The position numbers were made by a program, and so were the translations under genes. From Allium sativum (taxonomy: Eukaryota; Streptophyta; Magnoliopsida; Asparagales; Amaryllidaceae), in assembly GCA_030737875.1 (NCBI GenBank), contig CM060912.1, positions 126,200,493 through 126,264,492 on the forward strand: a stretch of DNA of 64,000 nucleotides, in the 5' to 3' direction. Under the pieces are notes generated by a model. It ran no database searches, was not told the DNA's origin, and was given only the letters and a program-made list of their open reading frames with translations. Positions 45,399-56,222 of the stretch are shown piece by piece; the first letter of the stretch is position 1, and each line of letters starts with the position of its first letter.

Positions 45399-46330
45399 AT
45401 GAGTACCCGTGCACGAAGAGGTAGAGCTAGTGGAACCAATGGTCGTAACACTACTCAGGACCAAGTAGAAACTGTGGAAGAAGTTATCCCAATTCAACCA
45501 AGGGCAAATTTTGCAACTATCTGCAAGGAGTATAACACTCTAGGAGGGAAGGTTTTGAAAGGAACTGAATCGTTCATTGAAGTTCAAGCATGGTTTAGGT
45601 CATGTTAGAGGATTTTCAAAGGACTGAATTTGAATGATGAGAAGAAACGTCTTTTGGCTTTGTGGCAACTTCAAGGAGTCGGTGCAATCTGGTGGGACGC
45701 ACAGACAACGAACGTTCCAGAAGACGACTTTACTTGGGAAAAATTCAAGGTAGAGTTCGAAGCACAATTTCTTCCTGCATCAGGAAAAACTAGGATGTAC
45801 CGGGATTTCATAGAACTTAAGCAAGGAAAATGTCAATAGCAGATTACGAGAATAAATTTAATGCACTATCATGTTTTGGCTAGAACTGATCAATACCTCG
45901 CTTAAGAAAAACGAGATGTTCATAGCGGGTTTGAAGGATAATTTGCAAGAAAAGATGATTGGGCTTCTGAAAAGTACATTTGTTGACTTAGTAGACATGG
46001 CAATTCGTTATGAAGCACTAGATGCAAAGAAACCAGTGGCAAAGAAGCAGACTGGAGAAACCAGTGGAGTAAATCCCAACAAAAGGAAATTAAATCCAAA
46101 TTGGAAAAACAAGGAAAATGGAAAAGAGGGAGAGGAGAAGTCCCAGGATCGTTACAAGAATTTGATGTGCCACAACTGTAAAGATAAAGGACACATCGCT
46201 AGGTTTTGTAAGAATCCAGAAGTCAAGAAGCTGGAGCAACCTCAACAGCAACCACAGGGACCGGGTAACACTTTTGTCCAATAGTTTTTATGTTATAAGT
46301 GTCATCAACCTGGACATTTGATCAAGGATT
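45399..46330 (+). pseudogene. gag: gag of the gag-only gypsy element, broken
   Basis: Starts MSTRARRGRASGTNGRN at 45399. Capsid motifs follow: ATICKEYNTLGGKVLKGTES, LLALWQLQGVGAIWWDAQ, FEAQFLPASGKTRMYRDF, IELKQGK. A Lys/Asn-rich linker leads to the zinc knuckles CHNCKDKGHIARFC and CYKCHQPGHLIKDC. Lesions: TAG at 45606-45608, a frame lesion near 45835, and TAG at 46282-46284 between the two knuckles. No pol reading follows. It would supply Gag only and now not even that. Confidence 0.88.
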
Positions 46331-46846
46331 GCCCGCTTAAGAAAGAGGGAATGCAACAAAAAGTTTATGTCTTAATGGATAAGTCATTAACCTCTGCGGA
46401 TGTGAAAATGGAAGAAGTGATGGAAGGTATCTTATTCTTTTAAAATATATGAAATGAAATTAAGGATATTTTGGAGTAATATGGGTAATGAAGATTTAAG
46501 ATTTGGGGTTAAGAAAAAAGAACCTAACTGGAAAATTAGTTAAGTTGAATGATTTTCTGGGTATCGATCTGATGTTGATTTCGGTCTTCGGGGTTGATAC
46601 TTAGAGGATTATACGCTTACAAATTTACCATTAGGAACTAATGGATATTGAGAAATAGTAATGCGGAGATGGAAATGTTTTCCGACCAAAGTGACTGATA
46701 TTTTTAGTTATGGAAATAACTGTGATAAATAACAAATTGCTGATATGTGTTGATAATTTGTATATAAATCGATAACCCTAATTATAACTTGAATCTATGC
46801 GTTAATCACAAATATCGAGGACGAAATTTTTATAAGGAGGGTAGAT
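46331..46846 (+). other. Non-coding tail and polypurine tract of the gag-only element
   Basis: About 500 bp with no recognisable protease or pol fragment. It ends with ATCGAGGACGAAATTTTTAT and AAGGAGGGTAGAT before the 3' LTR; the GACGAAAT motif is shared with the chromoviruses. Confidence 0.7.
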
Positions 46847-49800
46847 TGTAATGTCCTGGGGTTTTGAACTTTTCTACATACACACATACATTGACAAATT
46901 CCTAAGGCTTGGATAATATACATAAACTTTGTAGCAAAAACGTAGCTAAAACATTTAAGTAAAATTTAATTTGTTAAAAGAACAAATTGATCTAGGAAGG
47001 AGATAAATCCATATGCACTTGCATTGATTAGTAAAACCTTAGTGTATTATCCATTGGAAAGCATGAACACAAGCAAGATTTTTGCACGAGAACAATGCAT
47101 CAAAAACTAAGTGAAGTAAGTGATTTATTCTATTTTACTTAACCATTTGAAAGTATGAACTCCAACAAAGATCTTGCGCAAGGAAAATACAGCAAAACAA
47201 ATAGAATTAATGGATAGTATTAGCACACGTGTACACCTACACTAGCTAGCAAAATTTTAGTTAATCATTTAACTTTTTAAGGCATGAATTCAGCCAAGTC
47301 GTGCACAAGGAAAAAGCAAACTTTTCAGCTGAAAACAAAATGCATTAAGTAGCTAAGTACTTCTTGTAGAAGTGTGAAGAAGACAAGAGCAATGTGACTA
47401 GTGATTAGAGCTAACCACTTAAGTATTTTAAAAGGGATTATCGGAAGGAAATATTTGCCATAATTCCTTTATCTTGCGCAGGCATTAAATATGTAATGTA
47501 CTTAAAAACTAAGCTTTAGAATTTAATTTAAAACATTTTATCATGTGTAAAGTTAACTGCCAAGGGATAAAAAAAAAGAGAGAGGAATTTCCTATCTTTG
47601 TTCCATCTATGTGTATGAAGGAGCTTCATACATTTTGATTACACAAAGGACCTTAGCATTAAAATGTTTTGTCATGCTTGAAACCAATAATGGATATAAG
47701 GACATCCACATACCCTGGTGCAGGTTTTTGAAATTAAAACTAAGCAGCAATAGAGAAACCTTCTTTTGTGTAAGACTGTACACACCTACACATTTTCGAT
47801 CAGAGAAAGAAGACCTTGTACCATATGAGAAATGATAGCATGATTTGTTTTATTCTTGCCTCATGCCTATAAATAGGTTGTTGTTTTATTTCCTTTTGAA
47901 TCACATAATTCAAGCAAAGCATTAAAAGGGAAACTGAAATCTTTTAACACTGCAGAGAATTTAGTGAGTAAACCTCACTATCATTATTTTATAAATTCAT
48001 GCAAGTTGATGAGAGTTTGATAATGTTTCTGTTTAGTTTACTACTGTATGTTTGCATGATTTAACCACACCTTGAACACCCCTGTTGAATGCAACTTAAA
48101 CTTGTAAATACCCTGTCATAAACCCTTACTGTGTTGACATGTTAACAAATGCTTTGATGATGAACTTATGAGAGTATTTATTCAGTATATAAGTACCATT
48201 GGGATAAACTATGTTTGCAAACGTTTATGTGATGAACACATGTTTTAAGTATACCCTGTAAATGAAAACTGTGTAAACCCAAGTGCTATTGAATGCCATC
48301 TCTCATAGCTGTGTTAAAGATCAGACACTAGTCTTTCATACTAGTGATCCATGCGAATGTATAAACAACATAAAACGAGTATACAAGTTCATATATTTCA
48401 CTGTAAAATATATATACTGCAAGAGGAATTCAAACCAGATTTTCAACCATCACAGATTTGAATCTCAGAGGTATAGATAGGATCAAAACATAGAAATATG
48501 ATTTTAGAATATAAAAAAATATGAATTTTAGTTAAGGGGATCAAGAGAAAAAAACGTTTTAGTCGAAAAATGGAAAAGGTATCAATGGTGTTAATCTACA
48601 TGATAATAAATCGTGAAATCGAGTAGACAGGGGCGAAATGAGTTCTATAACTCAAGAAAATGCAAAACAATTTTTATAACGTGTTGTTTTAGAGTTAGAA
48701 AGGATTTGGGGTTGTTTTCTCATGTTTGACTGGCTCGGGTTCATACCCGAACTGCACCAGGCTGGTGGCAGCGGAGGGCACTGCACCAGTGGGGAACGGA
48801 AGGGTTGGTCATCATTGAGGGATGGCTGGAGGCATCAGACCTCTGGCCTGAGGCGTTGGACTGGGGGAGATTCTTGGATCAGGTTTTAACAGTCAGGATT
48901 GGCAAGGTGATCGGGCACGTAGAGTTATCGGTGGTCAGGGCATGGGGCACGGTGACTGGAAGCTGGGCATTTGGGAATTGGGTATGGAAAGAGTAAATGA
49001 TCGGGAATGAGCTGTTGCCGTAATCTGGAGCAGATTTTCCATGCGCACACCGCAGTTTTCAAACCTGGTACTTAGCACTTTGGTCAAACCATTTTCAAAA
49101 TAAGTTTTTGAACAAGTTTTTAAATTTAACATAGTTTAATTTAAAAATAGAAAAATAAAGAAAATTAAAAATTAAAAAAAGAGAGGTTTTATTTAAAAGA
49201 TCATAGACAAATGAAAGGAAGGAAATATCAGCATTTCAAAGTGCAGAGCTCGACTGTAGGAAGTCGACGGAATTGAAAATTTTAAAATTAAAAAAGTAGT
49301 TTATATAAATTATAAACTTCATTTATTTATGATAAACTAGAAGTAAGAAAATAATTTACGAGAAGAACAGAGATGTTAAAAATCGTATAAACTCAGATAA
49401 CAAACGATGTAAAATACCGTGTGCGACGCACCACGCTTTATTTGTTAAATTTTAAAAGATGTGTAAACTGAAATAAAAAGCATGTTAAGTTGAAAATTTA
49501 ATACCAGCTATAAAAGACATTACATATATCGATTCGAAGAGACCGGAATAAACATTCCACTTCAATTCGATTTCTACGTTGCAAGTCGAAGATTATCAAG
49601 GATAATAAAAGACGGAGATATACAAGAATTGTTTTATAAATCCTAGGTAGAAATTTCCTAAGATAGGTTTATAAAATAATGTCTTCGGTTTGGCCAGTCC
49701 CAGGGCAACTTGTAAGGACGAACGTCTGACAGAGTACTCCTAAACTAATCACGTACATTGATCTTTTCAAACATAGTTATGAGTGGCAGAGGAATTCATT

Positions 49801-50869
49801 TCCTTTGCTTTATACTTGTAATATATTTTTGAAGAAGTTAATTAGTAAATTAGCGGGTTTGACGATGTGACGTTCAAAGCAAATAAAAAACGTGTGTCAG
49901 GGTAAGTTTAGCTTCAAGATTCACAACCAGGAAATGACAAAAATCAGGCAGGCAGCATGGCTATGTGGGTAGCTCCCGTTAGGGTGTACTACCGCCAATC
50001 TAGAGATATTCCTTTTTATCAATATCGTCCCATTCGGGAAAGGGTTGCCGTACACAACCATTGGTGATATACATTCGATACACTCAAGAAAAATGAGTGG
50101 TCGGTCATGTGTGGTCGGGTTACAAGAAGTTCTTGTTGAACCCAGTGTATTCCTCTCTAGAGGTACACTATCGGAAGGCGGTTCCATACCTTGTCATAGT
50201 TGGAAATCCATTAACCATAAGCGTTAAACGGTTTTGTTTTATAATATATACGTAGAATGTGAGATGAAAGCATTTCTTCTAGATTCTAAATTATTGTGAA
50301 AACTCTGGACATTATCATAATATCTGTTTAAATTATACAAACTATTTTGATTCTCATAAGGTAAAAACCCGTTTCGTACTTACGGCGTGGTCTTATGAGT
50401 AAAATTTTATTTCTTATCTTGTTTTGAAATCGTTTACTCACACCAGTCCCCGACTGACCCAGAGTTTATTTTTCTATGTTTTCCTTTAAACTCTTGGGTA
50501 TTCATAACATTTGTTATGAATAGACAAGTGATACAGGTCTTGACTTACTTTTGGAGTAGCTGGATGGGAAGGATCTGAAATGTTGGCATATCTATGTATA
50601 ATTATCTGCAAGTGTTTTAACCATGATGTTATGTATAATTATCTGCAAGTTAGAATTACAATGTTAAGTATGTAGTTTGTGATGAAATGTATCTGTATGT
50701 ATGAAGTACTCTAATGTACTTGACTTATGATATGTAATATTTTGGGTTGTTATGTTATGATCAAGTTCCGCTGCGAGATTCTGATGTTTTATGTAGTTTA
50801 TCTTCTATCTATCTTTTATTCTTATATAATGATACAACTTCCGAGGTGTTCGAAAGTTGGGTCGTTACA
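46847..50869 (+). repeat. 3' LTR of the gag-only element
   Basis: 4023 bp, co-linear with 40753-45209 apart from the 430-bp block missing at about 49200-49213. TATAAATA lies at 47868-47875. It is followed by the ATAAG duplication. Confidence 0.92.
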
Positions 50870-51110
50870 ATAAGTAAGTCTGTAGGAGAGAATTCGGCTG
50901 TAGTAGCACTGGAGCTAGCATTACTTCGGATGTGACGATTATGGTTAACCATTTGTCTAGCTGTGTTTATTTTGGCCGTGTTTCGGTTTTATTATCTTCA
51001 ACTACTTGTGTATTTGTAACGAATCCACCAACTTTCTCCTCGTCCTTGTTTCGTTCGTACTCATGAAACTTTTTATTCACAAGTTCATCACTGATTTCTC
51101 CATCATCCAT
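50870..51110 (-). pseudogene. Unknown Harbinger gene, 5' part, beyond the gypsy insertion
   Basis: Minus-strand continuation of 40411-40752. Next to the insertion the frame reads ..TTAEFSPTDLL, matching STRPPFSSKDLL of the inner copy. Further up, an ATG at 51108-51110 opens MDDGEISDELVNKKFHEYER, which runs to a TAA near 50969 in another frame, so a frame lesion or a lost intron separates the two pieces. It is divergent from the GRF gene that starts at 51566. Confidence 0.6.
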
Positions 51111-51565
51111 TTAAGCTACACGGAAACAAAAAAACGTGTTGTCTAATACAAAGAAGTACTTGAACACGTAGAAACAAAAAGATTAGTGGTTTCTTGGTTG
51201 ATGTAGAAAGCACAAATAATGGTCATGGTTGGGAGACGAAGTATGAACTATTTAAACAAGTGGAGGTGATTGTTGATAAAGCTCTGTCATCGTTACTCGA
51301 GCTGTAGCACCGAGACATATGACATGACTACATGCTGTCAATAGTTGAGTTGCTCTGCCTCTGCCATAAAACAGTTGATGTTACTACACGCTGTAAACTT
51401 TACAAACCTGACATGTGAACTGCTTTAATAAAGCAAAACATGAAGTCAGGGGACTTTTCAACCCTTACGACCACTTAGCCCTCTTCCTTTAAATCCAACT
51501 CTCTCGAAGACTAAGGCTGTCAAATTATTAATTTTATCTCCCTACCAATTTTCTAGTAGTTTGAC
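51111..51565. promoter_or_regulatory. Shared upstream region of two divergent Harbinger genes
   Basis: 455 bp between the minus-strand unknown gene and the plus-strand GRF gene. No repeats like the 129-bp array of the inner element. A CTTTAAATCC at about 51489 is the nearest TATA-like stretch to the GRF start. Nothing firmer seen. Confidence 0.35.
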
Positions 51566-52111
51566 ATGTCTGCTTGGGAATACGATGATAAAACCTTGGT
51601 CCAAATGTACGAGCAGTATGAAAGAAATAAGCAACCAATCGAGTTTGTGCCCGGAACGCAATTGGATGATCAAGTGCAAGCTGGAGAAGTGGAGTCTGAG
51701 TTCTTCAGTGCCACGTAACCGAACATTGTCATCCAACATATTGGACCTCTTCAGAAAACCCACAATGCTCGGTTAAGGGAAGTAATTGCTCGGGAGAACC
51801 TAGATAGGTCAAGCTCCAGCATGATGGGTAGTTCAGTACTTTGCTACTATGGAGTAGAATGTAATGTGGTTGTTTCTAAAAGCCATAGCAGTGCAGGTCG
51901 GCCCTTTTATGGTTGCAAAGCGTACATTACTACACGTAATCGACAAGGGGTGGAATATTGTAATTTTTTCTCGTGGATCGATCCACCACTGACGGAGAGG
52001 GGTGTCACGTACGCTCTAGAGGTGCAAGCAGAGGTAGGTCACCTTGAAAGGGTTATTGTTGCAGCAAAGGCTAAAATGTTGTATGGGTTCACTCGTGCAT
52101 CCGGAAACTAG
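51566..52111 (+). pseudogene. GRF-type zinc-finger gene 1 of the outer Harbinger, one nonsense codon
   Basis: Continuous frame of about 181 codons broken by a single TAA at 51716-51718. Before it: MSAWEYDDKTLVQMYEQYER, an acidic region. After it: a helical linker, then a GRF finger: LCYYGVECNVVV, GRPFYGCKAYI, YCNFFSWIDPP, with GRPFYGC and NFFSWID close to the GRF consensus. The first CXC is CYY here, so one metal ligand is missing. A C-terminal helix follows (EVQAEVGHLERVIVAAKAKM). It is distinct from the second GRF gene and not its recent duplicate. Confidence 0.72.
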
Positions 52112-52265
52112 GGTCTAGCTATATCGTACTATGTCTTATTTCCCTATACTGTGTTTAACGTTATGTGGCACTATATCGTAGTTGTATGTTGTGTCGGATA
52201 TCCACTACATGCATGTATCTTTGTATTTTTCTATATTGAATGTAGTTTGTATGCAAGTTAAAAGG

Positions 52266-52299
<34 letters not shown>

Positions 52300-52783
52300 C
52301 TACAAACTAGTTGAAAACTTGGGATGTCCCCGTTTAAATAAAACATTTCCCTACAAAAGGAGTTAAAGATTTGTGTTGTGCTCATCCACTATTATGGACC
52401 TCTTCAAAACCTATTTCTGTCAATTGACTCACAACTTATCTCCCTCAAACAACTCGGGTCGTCCCCGTTTAAATTAAACATTTTAACACACAAAGGAGTT
52501 AAAAAATAGGGTCGTTCTCCTTCACTTGAGCTACCTATTGCTTTGGAAACTGCATTATGTAAAGCAAAGTAGAACCAGTGTCCATTCACATCATGATAGT
52601 AAGAAAAGCAGATTCCCTACAGTATTAAGTTAGGAGAAACAGTCACAGATAACATCATTATTTATTTTATTGATTTGTACTCCCCGCGGCTATATATAGT
52701 ACTCAATTTACGCACATAATATCTCACTCAAACAACTTCATTCTCATTCTAGTACTTCCTCCTCCTTTTATCACTCACTCAAA
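52112..52783. other. Spacer with (TA)n microsatellite and a direct repeat
   Basis: (TA)n at 52269-52297. Two imperfect direct repeats contain GTCCCCGTTTAAAT.AAACATTT.CC and AAAGGAGTTAAA (about 52325-52375 and 52452-52505). From 52560 on the sequence matches the upstream region of the inner GRF gene (inverted), including TATATATA near 52692. Confidence 0.6.
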
Positions 52784-53274
52784 ATGCCTTCTTGGCCATC
52801 AGATACTGACTCTGATGAAGAGGCGTGGGAATAGATGAGACTTCAGTAGCTCGAAGACAAATTCGATTTTCTAATCCAAATTAGGCCCCAAGAAGTTCAA
52901 GTACCATATGTTCAACCATCGCATGAACAGGGGTACGTACTTCTGCCCCAAGAAGTTCAAGTACCACATGTTCAACTATCGAACGAATAGGCCCTCGCTC
53001 AACTACAACAAGAAGTAGAGTTCTATCGAGTACCACCGCAGGAACATGAAGGTGAATCTTATCATGTACTTTGCTACTGCGGTCATGCGATCGAAGTTGT
53101 GGTTCGAGCAGAAGGCGACAATATTGGTCAGCGCATGCAGAAATATCCATTCTATCCAAATGGATGCAGTTACACGGAATGGATTGAAGAACCGTTGTTC
53201 CCAAGGGGAATAGTATATGCAAACGAACTCGGACGAGAGATTAGGCGTCTCGAAAATAATGTTGAAGAGTTGTG
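52784..53274 (+). pseudogene. GRF zinc-finger gene 2 of the outer Harbinger, decayed
   Basis: Clear homologue of 33770-34150: the opening MPSWPSDTDSDEEAWE is followed by TAG. Four stops in the frame are TAG, TAG and TAG at places where CAG fits, and TGA where CGA fits. The finger reads CYCGHAIEVVV, NIGQRMQKYP, GCSYTEWIEEP; the Cys of ACP in the inner copy is Tyr here. After EWI the frame runs through the coiled-coil-like end (ELGREIRRLENNVEEL) that the inner copy loses to its own stop. Confidence 0.82.
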
Positions 53275-53626
53275 AATGAACGCAATGAGACTCCCTTGAA
53301 AATGATCGTGTAACATGTGCTTTGCTTTGATGTTTTAGTTGGCATGTACTATTATTTATTGTTGTATCCGTAAAGGCCGGTTGTATCTGTATGCTTATTG
53401 TTATGCAAAATACTAGTTGAATCATTTTGATCATAACCACATGTTAAACTGGTATATATAAAAATTTCAACTTTTCTATTTTGAAAATATAATTTGTCCT
53501 ACACACAAAAATATAATCTTTCTAGCTATAAAAATCATAATTTTATATAAATAAAAAATCAAAACTTTATACAAGTAAATAAAATTCAAACCCCCCTCCC
53601 GCGCCATGTATAGGCACGGGAACCGC

Positions 53627-53730
53627 GCGAGCCGATAAAATCGGCTCGCACCTATTGGGAGATATCAAAGATATCTCCCAACATGTTATGGGCCGTAACG
53701 TTACGACCCGTAACCTTGTTGGAGATGCTC
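53627..53730 (+). repeat. Right end of the outer Harbinger: hairpins and terminal repeat
   Basis: GCGAGCCGA-TAAAA-TCGGCTCGC (53627-53649), TTGGGAGATATC-AAA-GATATCTCCCAA (53655-53681), the 12-bp palindrome CGTAACGTTACG (53694-53705), then GTTGGAGATGCTC at 53718-53730 and TTA. Confidence 0.85.
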
Positions 53731-53733
53731 TTA

Positions 53734-54480
53734 AGCCGCGTCGGATATAAATAGAAGTAAGCAATGACACGACAGTTTCTTATTCATTTTACTTTCTATT
53801 ATAGGTAATGTATACACATACATATATACATATATATATATACATATATACATATATATGTATATGTATATATAATTATAATTGTGTGCACAAAAAATAC
53901 ACATGTTTCATTGTGTATTTAGCCGGCTGAGCGCACTCGTTATGCCGATTGAATGTTGGGACATTCATATTTTAATATGAGCCGACTGAATGAGCACATT
54001 CAATTGGCTGAAAATAGCCAAAAAATGAACTATTTTCTCTCTCTCTCTCTCTCTCTATTTTAATCCAATCTAGCCAGCTGAAATAAAGTTCTAGTCAGCT
54101 GAACGGCTAGTTTCTGAGAGTCGTTAATTACAGAAACTATCTATAATATATAAATTAACTTCAGAATCATTTATTTCAAATATCTAATTTTTTTTAATCT
54201 AATCCAATTATCTAATTCTTTATATCTACTTACTCTCTAATTTTCGATTACACTCAAGTTCGAACATCTTGTGATTGATAATCATCATTCTCTTTCATAT
54301 TCTTCATGTACAATACACTATATATCATCAACGAGAAGATTATTGGAAGATTGTAATCAAAATGACTAATCCGTGCTAATTTAAGAGCATGTTGTAGTCA
54401 AACTATTTTTTGTCTATTGTAATGAAGTCCTGATCGTTTATTTAGGCAAAAAAAATCCTACTTTGGTTGTTCAGGTGGTC
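53734..54480. other. AT-rich flank with microsatellites
   Basis: (TA/CATA)n at 53811-53880 and (CT)n at 54037-54056. Short repeated phrases GCCGACTGAA/CAGCTGAA (53930-54110). No gene seen. Confidence 0.6.
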
Positions 54481-56222
54481 AAAGTCATGCTCATTGTCTC
54501 AGGTAGTGTAAACCTATTTCTTTGGGTTAAGTGAGTTTAACGATTTGAATTTTACCCAAACCTAATTGATCGTTAAATCGACTAAGACCATTCAAAACCC
54601 AAATACGCTAACTCTAGGCATACAACACATTAGAACAAATAACACAAGACTTTTATAAACATTATAATAATGTTACATCAGAGTACAGAATATCAGAGTA
54701 CATCGATTAAATAATAATACATCGGAAGATTAAATTACAATAATTGTAACACAATGCAGCGGAAGACTATCATTGCTCTGGCCATAACTTTAAGCTTCGA
54801 TTCAGAATCCTGCCTAATATATCTGCAAATAAGCTACTCAACTGCCCGTGCGGAAAATATGGGCACCCGAGTTAGCAAGTGAAACAAACTGCACGTAGCA
54901 ACCCGGAAAATCTGAACCAATTTAAATTTTTTATTTTGGCTATTTCTGTGAATTTTGAATAGTTAAAATAATTTATTTTAAATAATAACGATCAAAATTT
55001 TATTTTAATCGAAGTTAGAGCGAATATAATTATTTTAATTTCAAAAGGAATTAGAAATAGCACGGTAGTTTGAAAAGTCAAAGTTGAACTTTGACTGAAT
55101 GTGTCGGATTCAAAATTTAATGGATTTTAGCGAAACCAAAAATATCTAAATCTGTTTGGAAATATCTTTCCAATGAATCCAAAAAATCAAAATTTCATAG
55201 CGGAAATCAAAAGTTATGGCCAGTTGAATATTCAGAATGGTTGCTATAGTATAATTTATAGCCCATATAAATGGTCATTTTTTAAACGACCTCCGTTTTC
55301 GACGAAACCACTTTTGTTTGATCTGAAATGTCAAATGATTGCTAAGTTTATTTTTCCAGAATTTTTGAATAAATATGTGAGCGTGGCAAAAGAAATTGTG
55401 TTTTGTCAATTTTAGTCAAATTTAATTGACTTGAAAATGACCATTTTTCAAACGGTCTCGAAATTCAACGAAATTAATTTTGTTAGGACCGTATCGTCAA
55501 AACAAAGCCAAAAATAATTTTTGTGGAATTTTTAGAGCCCGTATGTGGCCCCAATGAATTTAAATGTATGATCGAATTAATTAAATAAAAGATTTAAATT
55601 TTAAATTAAAGAATTCAGGCCACAGACAGCTGTTTGGGATGACGAGATCTAGCCCATTAGATCCGGAACGGGGGCTATTGGGTAGGATCAACTCCTGTTG
55701 GACTGAAATTGGATTTGTTTAGAACTTGTGATTTTTTTTGCAAATTTAACAATAAAATATTATAAAATTGCATTTGTCTTCCTAAAACCCTAATTACATA
55801 TCGTAGCCGCCGCTATTACTTGACATCCATGGTCGAAATTGCACCAACCTTCCCTCACTAAATTCTCTCAATCCTTTCACCGAAACCCGCTCCTCCTTCA
55901 GAGTTTTTTTATAGAGATTTTCGTAAGCTTTGAATCCATATGGGGTTTAGATTTTCTAGTGGAGTATTGGACGAGTTATACCCCCTCAAACCCTCGACTT
56001 TGCCGCCGCCGCACCCCCTAATACCCGCCGCCGAGTTGGCCGACTCCCCCCTAGGCCGACGTGCCTCCCCGAGCCCCTCAACCCCAAGTAATCCGATCGA
56101 CGTCTGGTGCTTCTGATTTTGTGAAAACTCAGATCAAAGAATTGAACAATTTTGAAAAACCATGGCCTTGTACTATATAGAAGAAGAGGAGGGTAAATCC
56201 ATATATTATTTTAATAATTTAA
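54481..56222. other. LTR-like AT-rich sequence, ends not resolved
   Basis: 54530-54920 read on the minus strand looks like the end of an LTR, with features such as CTTGCTAACTCGGGTGCCC and CCGCTGCATTGTGTTACA. 55080-55560 on the plus strand has TTCGACGAAACCACTTTTGT and ATTCAACGAAATTAATTTTGTTAGGACCG modules like those at 150-340. A GC-richer, promoter-leader-like part follows (55660-56110). No retrotransposon protein is present and I cannot fix borders. Confidence 0.4.

Larger units (their letters stand above)
40753..50869 (+). mobile_element. Gag-only gypsy retrotransposon with 4-kb LTRs
   Basis: LTRs 40753-45209 and 46847-50869, TGTAATGTCC..GGGTCGTTACA, perfect ATAAG duplication (40748-40752 and 50870-50874). 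The internal region is only 1637 bp: primer site, a broken gag with two zinc knuckles, no protease, RT, RNase H or integrase. It is therefore non-autonomous. The LTRs differ by a few percent and by a 430-bp indel, so the insertion is older than that of the nested chromovirus at 4171. LTR sequence is related to the fragment at 22393-26603. Confidence 0.92.
30671..53730 (+). mobile_element. Outer PIF/Harbinger-type DNA transposon, decayed and twice invaded
   Basis: Left end GAGCATCTCCAAC (30671-30683) and right end GTTGGAGATGCTC (53718-53730) are 13-bp inverted repeats, flanked on both sides by TTA (30668-30670, 53731-53733), the 3-bp TWA duplication typical of PIF/Harbinger. The pairing is supported by near-identical subterminal hairpins on the two sides: GGCGAGCCGA-CTTTA-TCGGCTCGCC (38851-38875) and GCGAGCCGA-TAAAA-TCGGCTCGC (53627-53649). 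Without the insertions at 30736-38781 and 40753-50869 it is about 4.9 kb. It holds a broken Myb/SANT gene, a broken unknown gene and two GRF zinc-finger genes. I find no transposase of its own, so it is non-autonomous now. Confidence 0.8.

Noticed and set aside
45324..45608. Gag start at 45324
   Set aside because: The first codons lie in leader sequence; MSTRARRG at 45399 is the usual start of this Gag type.
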